Below, one piece after another: positions 8,048 to 16,633 of a stretch of 64,000 nt of DNA. How positions within the stretch are numbered: the first letter of the stretch is position 1; each line of letters starts with the position of its first letter. The DNA comes from Myxococcales bacterium. Lineage in GTDB: Bacteria; Myxococcota; UBA727; JABDBI01. Position numbers and translations under genes: made by a program. The notes below the pieces were generated by a model that saw only the letters and a list, made by a program, of their open reading frames with translations, was not told the DNA's origin and ran no database searches. The stretch is from positions 744,001 through 808,000 of the forward strand of contig CP060221.1 of NCBI GenBank assembly GCA_023898405.1, written 5' to 3'.

Positions 8048-9082
8048 ATGGTAAAAAAACTTATCATAACCAAACCAGGAGGATACGGGCGTCTGGTTGT
8101 AGAAAAAACGAAAATCCCCAAACCACAAAAAAATGAAGTACTGATCAAAGTCAAAGCAGCAGGCATCAACTACGCTGACTGTATTATTCGCTGGGGCCTC
8201 TATGAATCGGCCAAAAAATTTGTAGGCTACCCTATAACTCCAGGCTTTGAATTTTCTGGAGTTGTAGAAAAAGTTGGCCCAGGCGTCAGTAAATTTCAAA
8301 AAGGCGATCAGGTTTTTGGAGTAAGCCTTTTTGGAGCGCAGGCAAGCCATGTGGTAGTCAACGAAAGACAGGTTTTTAACATTCCAAAAGAGATGACAAT
8401 GGAGCAAGCTGCAGCTTTTCCAGCGGTTTATCTCACCGCCTATCATGCATTGTTTCAAAATGTGACAACACGCCCGGGCATGAAAGTTTTGATCCACTCT
8501 GCAGCTGGCGGCGTAGGCAGCGCTTTAACCCAGTTAGCTAAACATTTAGGCTTAGAGGTTACTGGAGTTGTCGGTTCATCTCACAAAGTCAAAGAGGTCA
8601 AAAAACTGGGCGCTGATTTTGTTATTGATAAGTCCAAAGAAAATCTCTGGACACGAGCGAAAGAAATCAGCCCAGAAGGCTACGATCTTATTTTTGATGC
8701 CAACGGCTACACCACTCTCAAACAAGGATTAAAACATCTACGAGGTACGGGCAAACTTATGTCTTACGGATTCCACTCCATGTTTCCCAAAAAAGGTGGC
8801 CTACTCAATCCTTTTCGTTTGATCTACGGCTACCTACAAACTCCTCGCTTTAATCCCTTTGATCTTTCCAATCAAAACAAAAGCATTGTTTGTTTTAATT
8901 TGAGTTTCTTGATCGACCGCTTTGATCTTTTGGATGAAGCAATGAGTGATCTTATAAAATTTTTGGAGCACAAAAAAATTAATGCTCCCAAGGTAAGCAC
9001 ATATTCCTTAGAAGATGCTCGCTTAGCCCACCAAGCTCTTGAGTCGGGCCAAACAACTGGAAAACTGGTGCTGGTAATTTAG
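8048..9082 (+). CDS. zinc-independent medium-chain reductase, VAT1/quinone oxidoreductase-like
   Basis: A 344-residue NADPH-dependent medium-chain dehydrogenase/reductase. Features seen are GINYADCIIRWGLY near residue 40, PGFEFSGVVEKVGPGV near residue 65, the Rossmann stretch HSAAGGVGSALTQLAK near residue 147 and the VAT1-like closing block YSLEDARLAHQALESGQTTG. No structural or catalytic zinc cysteines are evident, which fits the quinone oxidoreductase branch. The substrate is unknown. It is preceded by a gap of 194 bases and looks independently expressed. Confidence 0.85.
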   Translation: MVKKLIITKPGGYGRLVVEKTKIPKPQKNEVLIKVKAAGINYADCIIRWGLYESAKKFVGYPITPGFEFSGVVEKVGPGVSKFQKGDQVFGVSLFGAQASHVVVNERQVFNIPKEMTMEQAAAFPAVYLTAYHALFQNVTTRPGMKVLIHSAAGGVGSALTQLAKHLGLEVTGVVGSSHKVKEVKKLGADFVIDKSKENLWTRAKEISPEGYDLIFDANGYTTLKQGLKHLRGTGKLMSYGFHSMFPKKGGLLNPFRLIYGYLQTPRFNPFDLSNQNKSIVCFNLSFLIDRFDLLDEAMSDLIKFLEHKKINAPKVSTYSLEDARLAHQALESGQTTGKLVLVI

Positions 9083-9187
9083 AAACTTAGGTACTGCATA
9101 ATGAGCAAAAAGTTTGCTCTGAACTAAACAATAGAATCGTTTCAAGCACTAACAACTATCTAAACGTGACCATTCAGAGGAGGATAC

Positions 9188-9682
9188 ATGTTTAAGATAG
9201 CCATTTGTTCATTACTCGCCATATCCAGTTTTACTCTTAACGCGGGGCTAAAACCTTTGGAACTGTACTATTCAAATGCCAGGGGAGATAATTTCACCTC
9301 CGGCACTACTAAAGGCGGCAATGATGCAATTGCTGCTTCTTATAATTTTGCTCGTGTTGAAGCCTGCATTTTAGATAGAGCCGAATCAGGGACTGAGCCA
9401 TTGCAACTATTTTGGAACGGCAACAGGGGAGATAATTTTTCTGTTGCAACACGACAAGGCGAAAATGATGCTCGTGCTGCTAATTATTATAATGTTAGAG
9501 TTCAAGGTTATATTTACACCTACCAAAGGCCTGGAACCGTGCCATTAGACCTTTACTGGAGTGCTTCCAGGGAAGATAATTTTTCAACAGCTACATCTCG
9601 CGGTCGTCAGGATGCGAGAGCTGCAGGGTACTATTTTGTTAGAACCCAGGGCTACGTTTACCCTGCACACTATTGTCAATGA
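9188..9682 (+). CDS. secreted protein with three tandem W/Y-R-x-DNF repeats
   Basis: A 164-residue protein with a signal peptide (MFKIAICSLLAISSFTLNA) and AGAGGAGG upstream. The mature part is three repeats of about 47 residues. Each has P-L-x-L-(Y/F), then (S/N)x(A/N)R(G/E)DNF, then a G-x-x-D-A-x-A-A-x-Y block and a V-(E/Q)-(A/G)-(C/Y) strand. The module resembles extracellular repeats in bacterial hydrolases and lectin-like proteins, but I cannot name the domain with certainty. It has no catalytic motif, so a binding or surface role is likely. It is convergent with the methyltransferase gene. Confidence 0.8.
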   Translation: MFKIAICSLLAISSFTLNAGLKPLELYYSNARGDNFTSGTTKGGNDAIAASYNFARVEACILDRAESGTEPLQLFWNGNRGDNFSVATRQGENDARAANYYNVRVQGYIYTYQRPGTVPLDLYWSASREDNFSTATSRGRQDARAAGYYFVRTQGYVYPAHYCQ

Positions 9683-9780
9683 TAAAAAATTCTTTCACAG
9701 ACCTGTCCAGATAAAACTTCAACAGAGCACGTCTTTCATGTGAAAAGATTTAAAAATACCGAAACTAACATTATCCCTGA

Positions 9781-10769
9781 TTAATTTTTCACAGCATGAA
9801 TGACGACAAAAGAAGGATGCTCAAGATATTCGGCTCCAAGCATATTTTCTTGATTGCGTCCTTCATTAAAATCACTTCTTTCTTGCTCATCGGCAAATGT
9901 TTTTTGTTCCAGCTGGATTACCCTAAGTCCTGTATCATCCAAAGCTTTAATGTACTCATCCACTGAATGATAATAATTGGGAACAGTAAGACCTGGAAGC
10001 TTGCGCCAAATTATCTGACCTGATGCGAGTGATGATTCATCTCTAACAAGAACTAATGATTGATTTTCTACGGTAAAAGTGGCCCGATGCACCTCGGTGA
10101 GCTCATTGATGCATGCAATTATTTCTTTATCATCTGATGGATCGATAATTCTTCTTAATACATCATTCACATGAGCCATTACTTCTTCTTGTTTGGCTCC
10201 GTTGGTAAACACAACACCAAATGACATAGGGGCAGTGATCACCAAACCTCCCCCTTTCTTTAAGCTTCGTGCAATTTCTTTTATGTTTTTCTTAAATATT
10301 ACCCCTTTGTTAGGAAGATTGCATCCTACATTTATGCTCATGGCAAAGTCAAAGCTTTCATCTTTAAATGGCATGCTTGCCACACTGCCATGAATCAGTG
10401 AAATACTATTTTGTAACGAAGCTTTAAGAACTGCAGCTTCTGCGAGTTTTAACATATCTGCTTGAATATCAATCCCGTATACCAAAGCTCCATTTTGTGC
10501 CGCTACTATTGCCCAAGGAGCCGCGCCGCAGCCAGCATCTAATATTTTTTTCCATTTAATGAGCTTATGTGAGGAATAAAATAAGGATCCAAAAACTTCC
10601 CACCATCAGGACCGTGTTTACTCTTTGCATAGGCTTTTGTACCGCTGCTTGTATAGCTTGTACCATCATTATGGTGCGCCACTTGTCCAGCAAAATGAAG
10701 GCTGAAAATCAATCCCCAAAAAAACCTTAGGGAAAGGTGTACTGCCCTACTTTGCATTGTTTTCTCCAA
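9781..10769 (-). CDS. SAM-dependent methyltransferase in two frames joined by an apparent -1 shift
   Basis: Reading from 10769, a 76-codon frame ends with TAG after SSLNGKKY. Shifting -1 at an A7 run (10545-10551) continues directly into ILDAGCGAAPWAI, the SAM-binding motif I, followed by GIDIQADML and a class I methyltransferase body down to 9781. Neither part is complete alone: the second lacks a start before motif I and the first lacks any catalytic domain. The N terminus looks like a signal peptide (LSLRFFWGLIFSLHFAGQVA). Options are a real frameshift mutation, a sequencing error in a homopolymer, or slippage on A-AAA-AAA. The product and substrate are unknown. Confidence 0.75.
10545..10553 (-). 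other. possible slippery site (G-GAA-AAA-AA type) in the methyltransferase gene
   Basis: On the minus strand the sequence reads GGA AAA AAA TAT TAG in the first frame. The heptamer A-AAA-AAA allows both tRNAs to re-pair one base back, giving GGA AAA AAA ATA TTA and entry into the methyltransferase frame. The zero-frame stop comes two codons later. A 12-nt run of Shine-Dalgarno-like or hairpin stimulator was not recognised. Confidence 0.4.
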
Positions 10770-10977
10770 GCTTAGTTCTTGTGTTAAATTCGATTTTTTA
10801 TGCTGTTAGCACAGTACAACTCTTTGCGAAGACCGCTTAGGAACGCATCTGTAGATTTAAAGAGCTAATTACAACGCATAACTTTGCACTAAAAACAGCT
10901 CTTAAATGTAAAAATATTTTTAACTACACCAGTAATTTATAATATAATTTTTAGATTATTTCTTAACTGAGGTTTGT

Positions 10978-12033
10978 GTGAAAAATATTTCGTTGTTGTT
11001 TGGAGTACTGCTGTTTTTTTCTTGCCATGTTTTTTCTAAAGACTTATCTCGTGTCATTTTACCTAATGATGAAGCCACTCACGATTACAATATCGAATGG
11101 TGGTATTATACTGGCCACTTAAATGCGCTTGATGAAAATGGTCTTACAAGAAAATTTGCTTTTGAAATGACAGTGTTTCGCGGCTCTCCACTGAGGCCAA
11201 TTTCAGGCTATGTTGGGCACTTTGCATTGATCGATTTAGATAATAAAAAGCATATTCCCTTTGAGAGACTTAATCCGCTTGCATCTCGTAGACCTCCTGC
11301 TCCTGCCGATGAAGGATTTAAATTTGTCTTTCGAAGAGGTCTGGAAAAATGGGAAATCAGTGGCCTTGATGGTCACGATAACATCAAGGCAGGAAACTCC
11401 GATTATGCTGTTGATCTACAACTCGATGCAATAAAACCTGTTGCTCTTTTTGGTGATCAAGGAATCGTTGATTATGGTGTAGCTGGAAAATTAGCTTACT
11501 ACAGCCGCACACGTATGCTCACTTCTGGCACATTGACCACTCTTGAAGAAAATGGAAAGGCCAAAACTTACCACGTTGCAGGAATAACATGGATGGATCA
11601 CCAGTGGGGCGATGCAGATGCAGCTAACCCCACTCAAATGGGATGGGACTGGTTTAGCATACGTCTCGATGATGGCAACGATTTCATGATCTTTCACATA
11701 CGCGACACAAAAAGCAAAGAGATCGTAAAAACAACTGGCTTTATCATAGATAATCAAAGCACTATTACTTCTATCCCAGATGAGCTCATCGATATCACTG
11801 CAATAGATTCTATAAAGGATCATGAGGTTTATTACCCCACTCAGTGGGCAATCAAAGTACCAGAACCTTTCGCCATTGATTTCAATATAAAAGCGCGCTT
11901 TGCTGATCAAAAATTTAAAGTACCAGCTCAAATCACTCCGATTTATTGGGAAGGTTCATGTTCAATAGAGGGCTCTTATCAAGGAAATAAAATTGAAGGC
12001 CAGGGATTCACAGAAATGGCCGGTTACGAATAA
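10978..12033 (+). CDS. exported CrtC/AttH-like lipocalin-family protein (carotenoid 1,2-hydratase-like)
   Basis: A 351-residue protein starting at GTG 10978 after TGAGG. The N terminus is a signal peptide with a possible lipobox (LFFSC, Cys16). The body shows the double-lipocalin CrtC/AttH pattern: EWWYYTGHL near residue 38, FAFEMTVFR near residue 61, GITWMDHQWGD near residue 203, GWDWFSIRLDDG near residue 222 and a closing GFTEMAGYE. The family includes carotenoid 1,2-hydratase, but many members are exported proteins of unknown substrate. No carotenoid biosynthesis genes are in the window. Its neighbour downstream is a CarF-like desaturase. Confidence 0.85.
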   Translation: MKNISLLFGVLLFFSCHVFSKDLSRVILPNDEATHDYNIEWWYYTGHLNALDENGLTRKFAFEMTVFRGSPLRPISGYVGHFALIDLDNKKHIPFERLNPLASRRPPAPADEGFKFVFRRGLEKWEISGLDGHDNIKAGNSDYAVDLQLDAIKPVALFGDQGIVDYGVAGKLAYYSRTRMLTSGTLTTLEENGKAKTYHVAGITWMDHQWGDADAANPTQMGWDWFSIRLDDGNDFMIFHIRDTKSKEIVKTTGFIIDNQSTITSIPDELIDITAIDSIKDHEVYYPTQWAIKVPEPFAIDFNIKARFADQKFKVPAQITPIYWEGSCSIEGSYQGNKIEGQGFTEMAGYE

Positions 12034-12372
12034 TTTTTTCCACTCTTATGAACAGATTATTAAAATTTCAATCCATAAAGTTTACTAGATGTTTTTTGAA
12101 CGAACCGCAACAAAACGATGAGCTCATGAAAAAATCATCTGGTAAATTTTTTTGATGGTCCCTTCAAAATTAACTCATCAACTATTTTTATTTACCAAAT
12201 AATTTCTAAACAAAATTATTGATTTTTTTAGCCTCAGGGAAATCTTGCATCAAAAGAAAATGTTTAAGACATAAAAACAAAGGCATGATGCAAATATTGT
12301 TATTGCACATGCTTATTGGCTAATTATCTAGTGCCCTAATTTTCACCCTCAACCCATCAGATAGAAGGCAAA
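12034..12372. other. intergenic region of 339 bases with a structured repeat
   Basis: No reading frame of note. It contains the stem-loop element at 12081-12146 and otherwise AT-rich DNA that probably holds the promoter of the desaturase gene. Confidence 0.5.
12081..12146. repeat. stem-loop repeat element, copy A
   Basis: Arms 12081-12091 and 12136-12146 pair over 11 bp with one G-T pair, then continue as T5/A5. The loop contains CGAACCGCA and, 7 bases on, CGATGAGCTCATGA. The same core occurs at 52009-52056 (copy B). ATGAGCTCAT is itself a palindrome. The two copies differ in their outer stems but keep the ability to pair, which suggests a structured mobile or RNA element. Confidence 0.6.
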
Positions 12373-13260
12373 ATGAATATATTTTTTTGTGCTCGAAACT
12401 CGTTCGTCATGATTTTTTTTTGTTTGTTTAGCTTTTTTAGCTACGGATTTGATGAACGTATGGAAGAAGAGCCGGCGACTCAAGAGATTATTGACCTTCA
12501 TCAGCTTGATGTAGATAGAGACTCACCAATTAGTGGCACCCCCAAATTTAAATCGTATTACCAACAGTTTCCCAAACATTTGATCGACGGAATATTTTTG
12601 ATTGCAACTGGCGTGACTCTTTGTATGGATTGGTCTTTTGAGTGGATTCCTTTGATTGCAGGATACCTTCTTGCAGACTTTACTTCCGCTCATTTTCACT
12701 GGCTTGAAGATACTTATGATTTTCTGCCCAAAAACGAAATAATTTGTAACAATCGCCTCCATCATTTGGAACCGAGACGAATTATTGAAACTCCCTTTAT
12801 TAAAAGCATTCAAGGATCGGCTCTGGCAGTTGCTCCCTTTTTAGCTGCGGCCATTTATTTAGATGTGCCTGATTGTATCGTTTACTCTCTTTTATTTACC
12901 GCTATGGCCAACTGGATTCATCAAATGGCCCATCAAACATCAAAAGAAATCAAGGATGCCAGTTATATTATTTGGCTTTTACAAAAGGCTGGCATTATGC
13001 AGTCGAGGGAACATCACCGATTGCATCATTTTACCAAAGAGCGAGAAACTCACTATTGCGTTATGACTGATTATCTCAATCCTCTTTTAGAAAAAATTGA
13101 TTACTGGCGAAAACTTGAATCGCTTATTCACTTTATTACTCAAAGCAAACCACGTGCCCTTCAAGATGCCGCGAGCTATTTCAAACATTGCCATCAAAAA
13201 GACCCACAACAGTGGGCCCATAAAGTAGATAAAATAAGAAAAATGTTTGAAAAAAAGTAA
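12373..13260 (+). CDS. CarF/PEDS1-type plasmanylethanolamine desaturase-like membrane protein
   Basis: A 295-residue protein of the TMEM189/Kua/CarF lipid desaturase family, whose known members introduce the vinyl-ether bond of plasmalogens. Histidine motifs are visible: HFHWLEDTYDF near residue 105, NRLHHLEPRR near residue 130, NWIHQMAHQ near residue 180, SREHHRLHHF near residue 216 and THYCVMTDYLNPLLEK close behind. At least two hydrophobic spans lie at residues 74-98 and 155-178. An N-terminal hydrophobic stretch (residues 10-25) resembles a signal peptide or extra membrane helix, which is unusual. In Myxococcus CarF is needed for the light-induced carotenoid response. Confidence 0.88.
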   Translation: MNIFFCARNSFVMIFFCLFSFFSYGFDERMEEEPATQEIIDLHQLDVDRDSPISGTPKFKSYYQQFPKHLIDGIFLIATGVTLCMDWSFEWIPLIAGYLLADFTSAHFHWLEDTYDFLPKNEIICNNRLHHLEPRRIIETPFIKSIQGSALAVAPFLAAAIYLDVPDCIVYSLLFTAMANWIHQMAHQTSKEIKDASYIIWLLQKAGIMQSREHHRLHHFTKERETHYCVMTDYLNPLLEKIDYWRKLESLIHFITQSKPRALQDAASYFKHCHQKDPQQWAHKVDKIRKMFEKK

Positions 13261-13484
13261 AAAAGCTCAACTTAAACAGCTCTGAGCAAAAAACTGAAAC
13301 TTATATCAACCCCTCAATTAACCGAGCTTTTAAAATCTGTGTATGCTTCCATTTTTTTGGATAGCTGCATAAGCAATTCTGACTTGGTGTCAGCTCGTCA
13401 TCTTTTGAGCTGATAACTTTATTTTTAATATGTATGAGTAGGAAATAACTTCTGTTCTATAATTAAATTTTCACCGACTATAGC

Positions 13485-13685
13485 TTAATCATCAGTAAAA
13501 TTTTCTTTTTCATCCTCGCTCTGAACGATAATCCTATCCACTATCATACCGCATTCTTTGCAGATGCAATCGCCTTCGTGAATGTCACATACGAAATCAC
13601 AGGAGTTGCAGTTATCGCATTGATAATTAGTGCAAAATATCAAACAAGAAAATAGAAATAAAAAAACACAAAGCAGGCTTCTCAT
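13485..13685 (-). CDS. small cysteine-rich exported protein
   Basis: A 66-residue protein starting at ATG 13685, with TAGGAAA 7 bases upstream; a longer frame to 13715 lacks such a site. After a hydrophobic signal (RSLLCVFLFLFSCLIFC) the mature part has cysteines in the pattern CDNCNSCDFVC, then CICKECG. This could bind metal (rubredoxin-like or zinc-ribbon-like pairs) or form disulfides. The acidic tail is SEDEKENFTDD. No family recognised. Confidence 0.55.
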   Translation of the reverse strand: MRSLLCVFLFLFSCLIFCTNYQCDNCNSCDFVCDIHEGDCICKECGMIVDRIIVQSEDEKENFTDD

Positions 13686-13749
13686 AACAGTTTTCCTACA
13701 TAAATTTTCTAGCAAATAAACAACCTCAAGAGATCTCTGAAAAAAGATT

Positions 13750-15327
13750 TTATGAATGATTTCCCCCCCCCAATATGCTCTCTAAGTTGCCATTAAAGGC
13801 CCTTCGTTCTGCTTTATTTAATGAGCGATATGGTGGCATGCGCCCTGAACCCGATCGATTGATCCGATCGATTATTTCATTAAAACCACGGTATCCATTA
13901 ACCTCCATCCAGTAACGCAAAGCACTTGTCCTATCGAAGGGTATGGGAGTGATACCGGAACTGTTGGGATTTTTGCTATGACACATGATGCACTCGCCAA
14001 AAACGGTGGGCGCAGGGAAAGAATCATCGATGCTTGTCTCAGGTACTTCCTGCTCTGCAAGTAGCGCTATGCTCTCTGTACGCAATGCATCACAATCAAA
14101 TCGCAGATAACTATAACCTGCGATTTCTTGTCTATCAGGTTTTAAATGCTGAAATAGACTTAAAACAACCAGTGCCATATTGGCATTAAAATCTGTTTTA
14201 TAGTTATTAGGCACCGATATAAGAAAAGGATTCAAACCTTGACTGAGCGAGAAATCACGAGTATCGACGCCAGCAAGCTTAAGTATGAAAAATATCGCTG
14301 CGATGCCAGAGCTTTCACCAGAAAGTCGTTCATGATCGATATGGAAAAGTGTGCGACTATCACCAAAAAGATTCTTATAGCGCCTGCTTTGATAAGCTTT
14401 TAGGCTTTGGCGCTTATTCTTCACCTTTTGATGAAATGCAGGAAAGTCACTGATTATATGACCACGCCAAGTACTGGGAAAATACGCAGCCAAATTATGA
14501 GCGGTGATGGCATCGCTTTCATTCAGCACGCATCCATTAACTACGCCAAGCAAGGCGGGAGCGAGGCGAGTGAAGATAGGATACTTTTCTTTCCATACCT
14601 GCAGAGTGTTGAACATCTGGAGCTGCGTCACATATTGAGTAAAAGTTTCAATCCCTGGCATATTTATTTCGTGGCCGGTAGCTGGAGCCGGCCACTGTAA
14701 ATGTGTATAGATTCCTGTCTTTGAACTACTCTGGCGCAACTGTTCATAAGCTTCTTTTTCAGCAATGCTTCCAAAGCGGCCAATCGCACTGCCAAAGGCA
14801 TTTGGCCAAAAATCATATGGCTCCCAAAGCGGTTTCCCTGGACTGCCATGACAGCTCTTACAGGATTCTGGCTGAGCATTATAACGTGGACCTCCTTCGC
14901 TAAAGCGCAATTCAGCAAACTGAAAACCATGGCCACGCTCAAAAGCTATAATTTCCACCTGCCGTTCTTTGGTCCTTGGATCCTCAGCAAAGCCCAGCAT
15001 AAGTCCATCGGCAAAAAGTATGACTCGCGGATTTTCGCGATCGGCATACTGCAAACTACCGCTATCATGAATAAGGACAGACTGTTTAAAAAGTTGAGGG
15101 CGCCGCGTTGCCAGATAATCCAAAAAATTCTCATAGCTATGCAAGTATGGCAGCTCTTCTTGGATCTCTTTCAACAGCAAACGATCCTCAGGCAAGAAAG
15201 CGCTCAAATTAACGGAATAATCGAGATTATTGCTTGTAACATAGGTAGAGAAATCAGAATAAGGAATCGCCACTAGTAAAGACAACGAAAACAAGAGGCT
15301 AAGCAAAGTGACAACAAGCAGACGCAT
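13750..15327 (-). CDS. exported protein with two CXXCH haem-binding motifs
   Basis: A 525-residue protein with a signal peptide (MRLLVVTLLSLLFSLSLLVA). Two c-type haem motifs are present: CKSCH near residue 157 and CIMCH near residue 445, both followed by Pro/Gly-rich segments. The C-terminal part contains RMPPYRSLNKAERRAF, a layout with a Met-Pro-Pro typical of axial Met ligands in small cytochrome c domains. Between the motifs lie about 280 residues of unknown fold. It is likely periplasmic. No partner oxidase is adjacent. The last codons run through a G-rich tract near 13760. Confidence 0.75.
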   Translation of the reverse strand: MRLLVVTLLSLLFSLSLLVAIPYSDFSTYVTSNNLDYSVNLSAFLPEDRLLLKEIQEELPYLHSYENFLDYLATRRPQLFKQSVLIHDSGSLQYADRENPRVILFADGLMLGFAEDPRTKERQVEIIAFERGHGFQFAELRFSEGGPRYNAQPESCKSCHGSPGKPLWEPYDFWPNAFGSAIGRFGSIAEKEAYEQLRQSSSKTGIYTHLQWPAPATGHEINMPGIETFTQYVTQLQMFNTLQVWKEKYPIFTRLAPALLGVVNGCVLNESDAITAHNLAAYFPSTWRGHIISDFPAFHQKVKNKRQSLKAYQSRRYKNLFGDSRTLFHIDHERLSGESSGIAAIFFILKLAGVDTRDFSLSQGLNPFLISVPNNYKTDFNANMALVVLSLFQHLKPDRQEIAGYSYLRFDCDALRTESIALLAEQEVPETSIDDSFPAPTVFGECIMCHSKNPNSSGITPIPFDRTSALRYWMEVNGYRGFNEIIDRINRSGSGRMPPYRSLNKAERRAFNGNLESILGGGNHS

Positions 15328-15532
15328 GATAGTCTCACGAGCGCATCAAAGTTTCTTTTCTCGTGGAGATTAAGTCCACAACAAATTTATTCAGCAGCAA
15401 AAAGCTTAGAATCTTTATTCCAATAACTACGCTAAGCTCATAATTATCAGTCGATTTATTTGATTTCACTATCAAATTAGATTCCCAATCAACACTCAGT
15501 TATCATTAAAAAAACTATTTTTGGGAGAAAAT

Positions 15533-16213
15533 ATGACAAAAAAACTATTCAGTTTCATTGTGTTATTTTTCACGGGATTTTCCGCACATATTTTGGCAGA
15601 ACAGAGCGAGCTCAATGATGAAAGCATAGAAATAGCAGAGTTAATTGTTAAACTTGCTCCAGATATCGCTCTTGACTTGGCACGACCAGCAACAGGCGCC
15701 GATAGAATCGTAACTCATGCAACAAAAACCTGGGAAGGAAATCGCTATATTTACCTTATCGAAGGACAGGATGTGCTCCATGATGGACGAGTTTTAAGTA
15801 ACTATCAGATCCGCCTAGAAAAATATGTAAGCCTCACTAATTCTAATCATTCAATCACTTCTCCTCTGCCTGCAGAATCTTTTTGGTTGATAGGAGCTCT
15901 TCTCAACGGACTCTATGATATTGCCGAAATGAATCTTGAGCACAGGGCTGTCGAACTCGACTATGCCACCGAAATTATTTCTGAAAACGAAGATGAAGTA
16001 CTGACATACGAATTAGTTGGCATCAATAAAGTATGCGATCATGATGAATTAAATACTTTTAAAATTATTGTCACCCGCTATTGGCAGCATCGTCGTCCCT
16101 ACTACGTTGTAAATTTTATTAAACCCTACAACGATGTGCCAAACGTAACTCTTCCGGTATGGCCTATACCTGACCCAGTACTCACACCTATACCTGTGCC
16201 AGTTCATCATTAG
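15533..16213 (+). CDS. exported protein of unknown function
   Basis: A 226-residue protein starting at ATG 15533 after TGGGAGAA; a start 12 bases earlier would lie over the ribosome site. The signal peptide ends near ILAEQ (about residue 22). The mature part is acidic with no recognisable catalytic motif, and ends in a Pro-rich tail (PVWPIPDPVLTPIPVPVHH). The tail could be a spacer or a surface anchor. It is followed by a terminator shared with the convergent gene. Confidence 0.65.
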   Translation: MTKKLFSFIVLFFTGFSAHILAEQSELNDESIEIAELIVKLAPDIALDLARPATGADRIVTHATKTWEGNRYIYLIEGQDVLHDGRVLSNYQIRLEKYVSLTNSNHSITSPLPAESFWLIGALLNGLYDIAEMNLEHRAVELDYATEIISENEDEVLTYELVGINKVCDHDELNTFKIIVTRYWQHRRPYYVVNFIKPYNDVPNVTLPVWPIPDPVLTPIPVPVHH

Positions 16214-16226
16214 AATTCGAACACTC

Positions 16227-16252
16227 AAGGCAGCAAGGCTGCCTTTTTTATT
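16227..16252. terminator. Rho-independent terminator between convergent genes
   Basis: AAGGCAGC (16227-16234) pairs with GCTGCCTT (16238-16245) around AAG, followed by a T tract on the plus strand. It overlaps the 3' end of the gene on the other strand. Confidence 0.85.
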
Positions 16253-16565
16253 TATTTGACATTTTTTTCTTGTTTAATCGCTGAACCATTATACTGTCAC
16301 GCTGTTCCATCATAGGACCAAAAGCAACAATGTAGGTTCCCTTGCAATTATGTTGAGGGCAGCTCAATGCAAATATCACCGCCTCATCATCAAGATTGGT
16401 TTCACCCTCAAAGCGATAAATAGCATCCACAACAACCTGATCTGGCTCAACATCTAAGCCTGCTGGCGTTATATGAAAATTTGCTTCCAATGCTCTAAAA
16501 TCTTGAGCGTAACCCCTTTTATGTAAGCGCTCTATTACCTGAGAAATAGTTTCTAGCTCAGCCAT
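16248..16565 (-). CDS. small conserved cytosolic protein
   Basis: A 105-residue protein with the pattern ERLHKRGYAQDF near residue 12 and VVVDAIYRFEGETNLDDEAV near residue 45. This matches a family of about 100 residues common in Bacteroidetes that is often labelled phosphoribosylpyrophosphate synthetase although it lacks that enzyme's domains. No signal peptide. It follows hpt on the same strand with a gap of 68 bases and may belong to the upp-hpt transcript. Function unknown. Confidence 0.75.
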   Translation of the reverse strand: MAELETISQVIERLHKRGYAQDFRALEANFHITPAGLDVEPDQVVVDAIYRFEGETNLDDEAVIFALSCPQHNCKGTYIVAFGPMMEQRDSIMVQRLNKKKMSNK

Positions 16566-16633
16566 AAAAAATCACCTTAATCAATTCTTTTATTCAAGGT
16601 AATCTTTAAAGCGCAAAGACACAAAAAAGAAAC

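Noticed and set aside
11778..11795. Another copy of the GATGAGCTCAT motif
   Set aside because: It lies inside the coding region of the CrtC-like gene, without the rest of the repeat core.
14407..15276. Several plus-strand frames opposite the di-haem protein
   Set aside because: They are antisense to a long, well-supported frame with a signal peptide and CXXCH motifs, and their translations resemble nothing.
16566..16600. ACCTT/AAGGT hairpin before the gene ending at 16248
   Set aside because: The stem is short and AT-rich; I could not tell a control element from chance.
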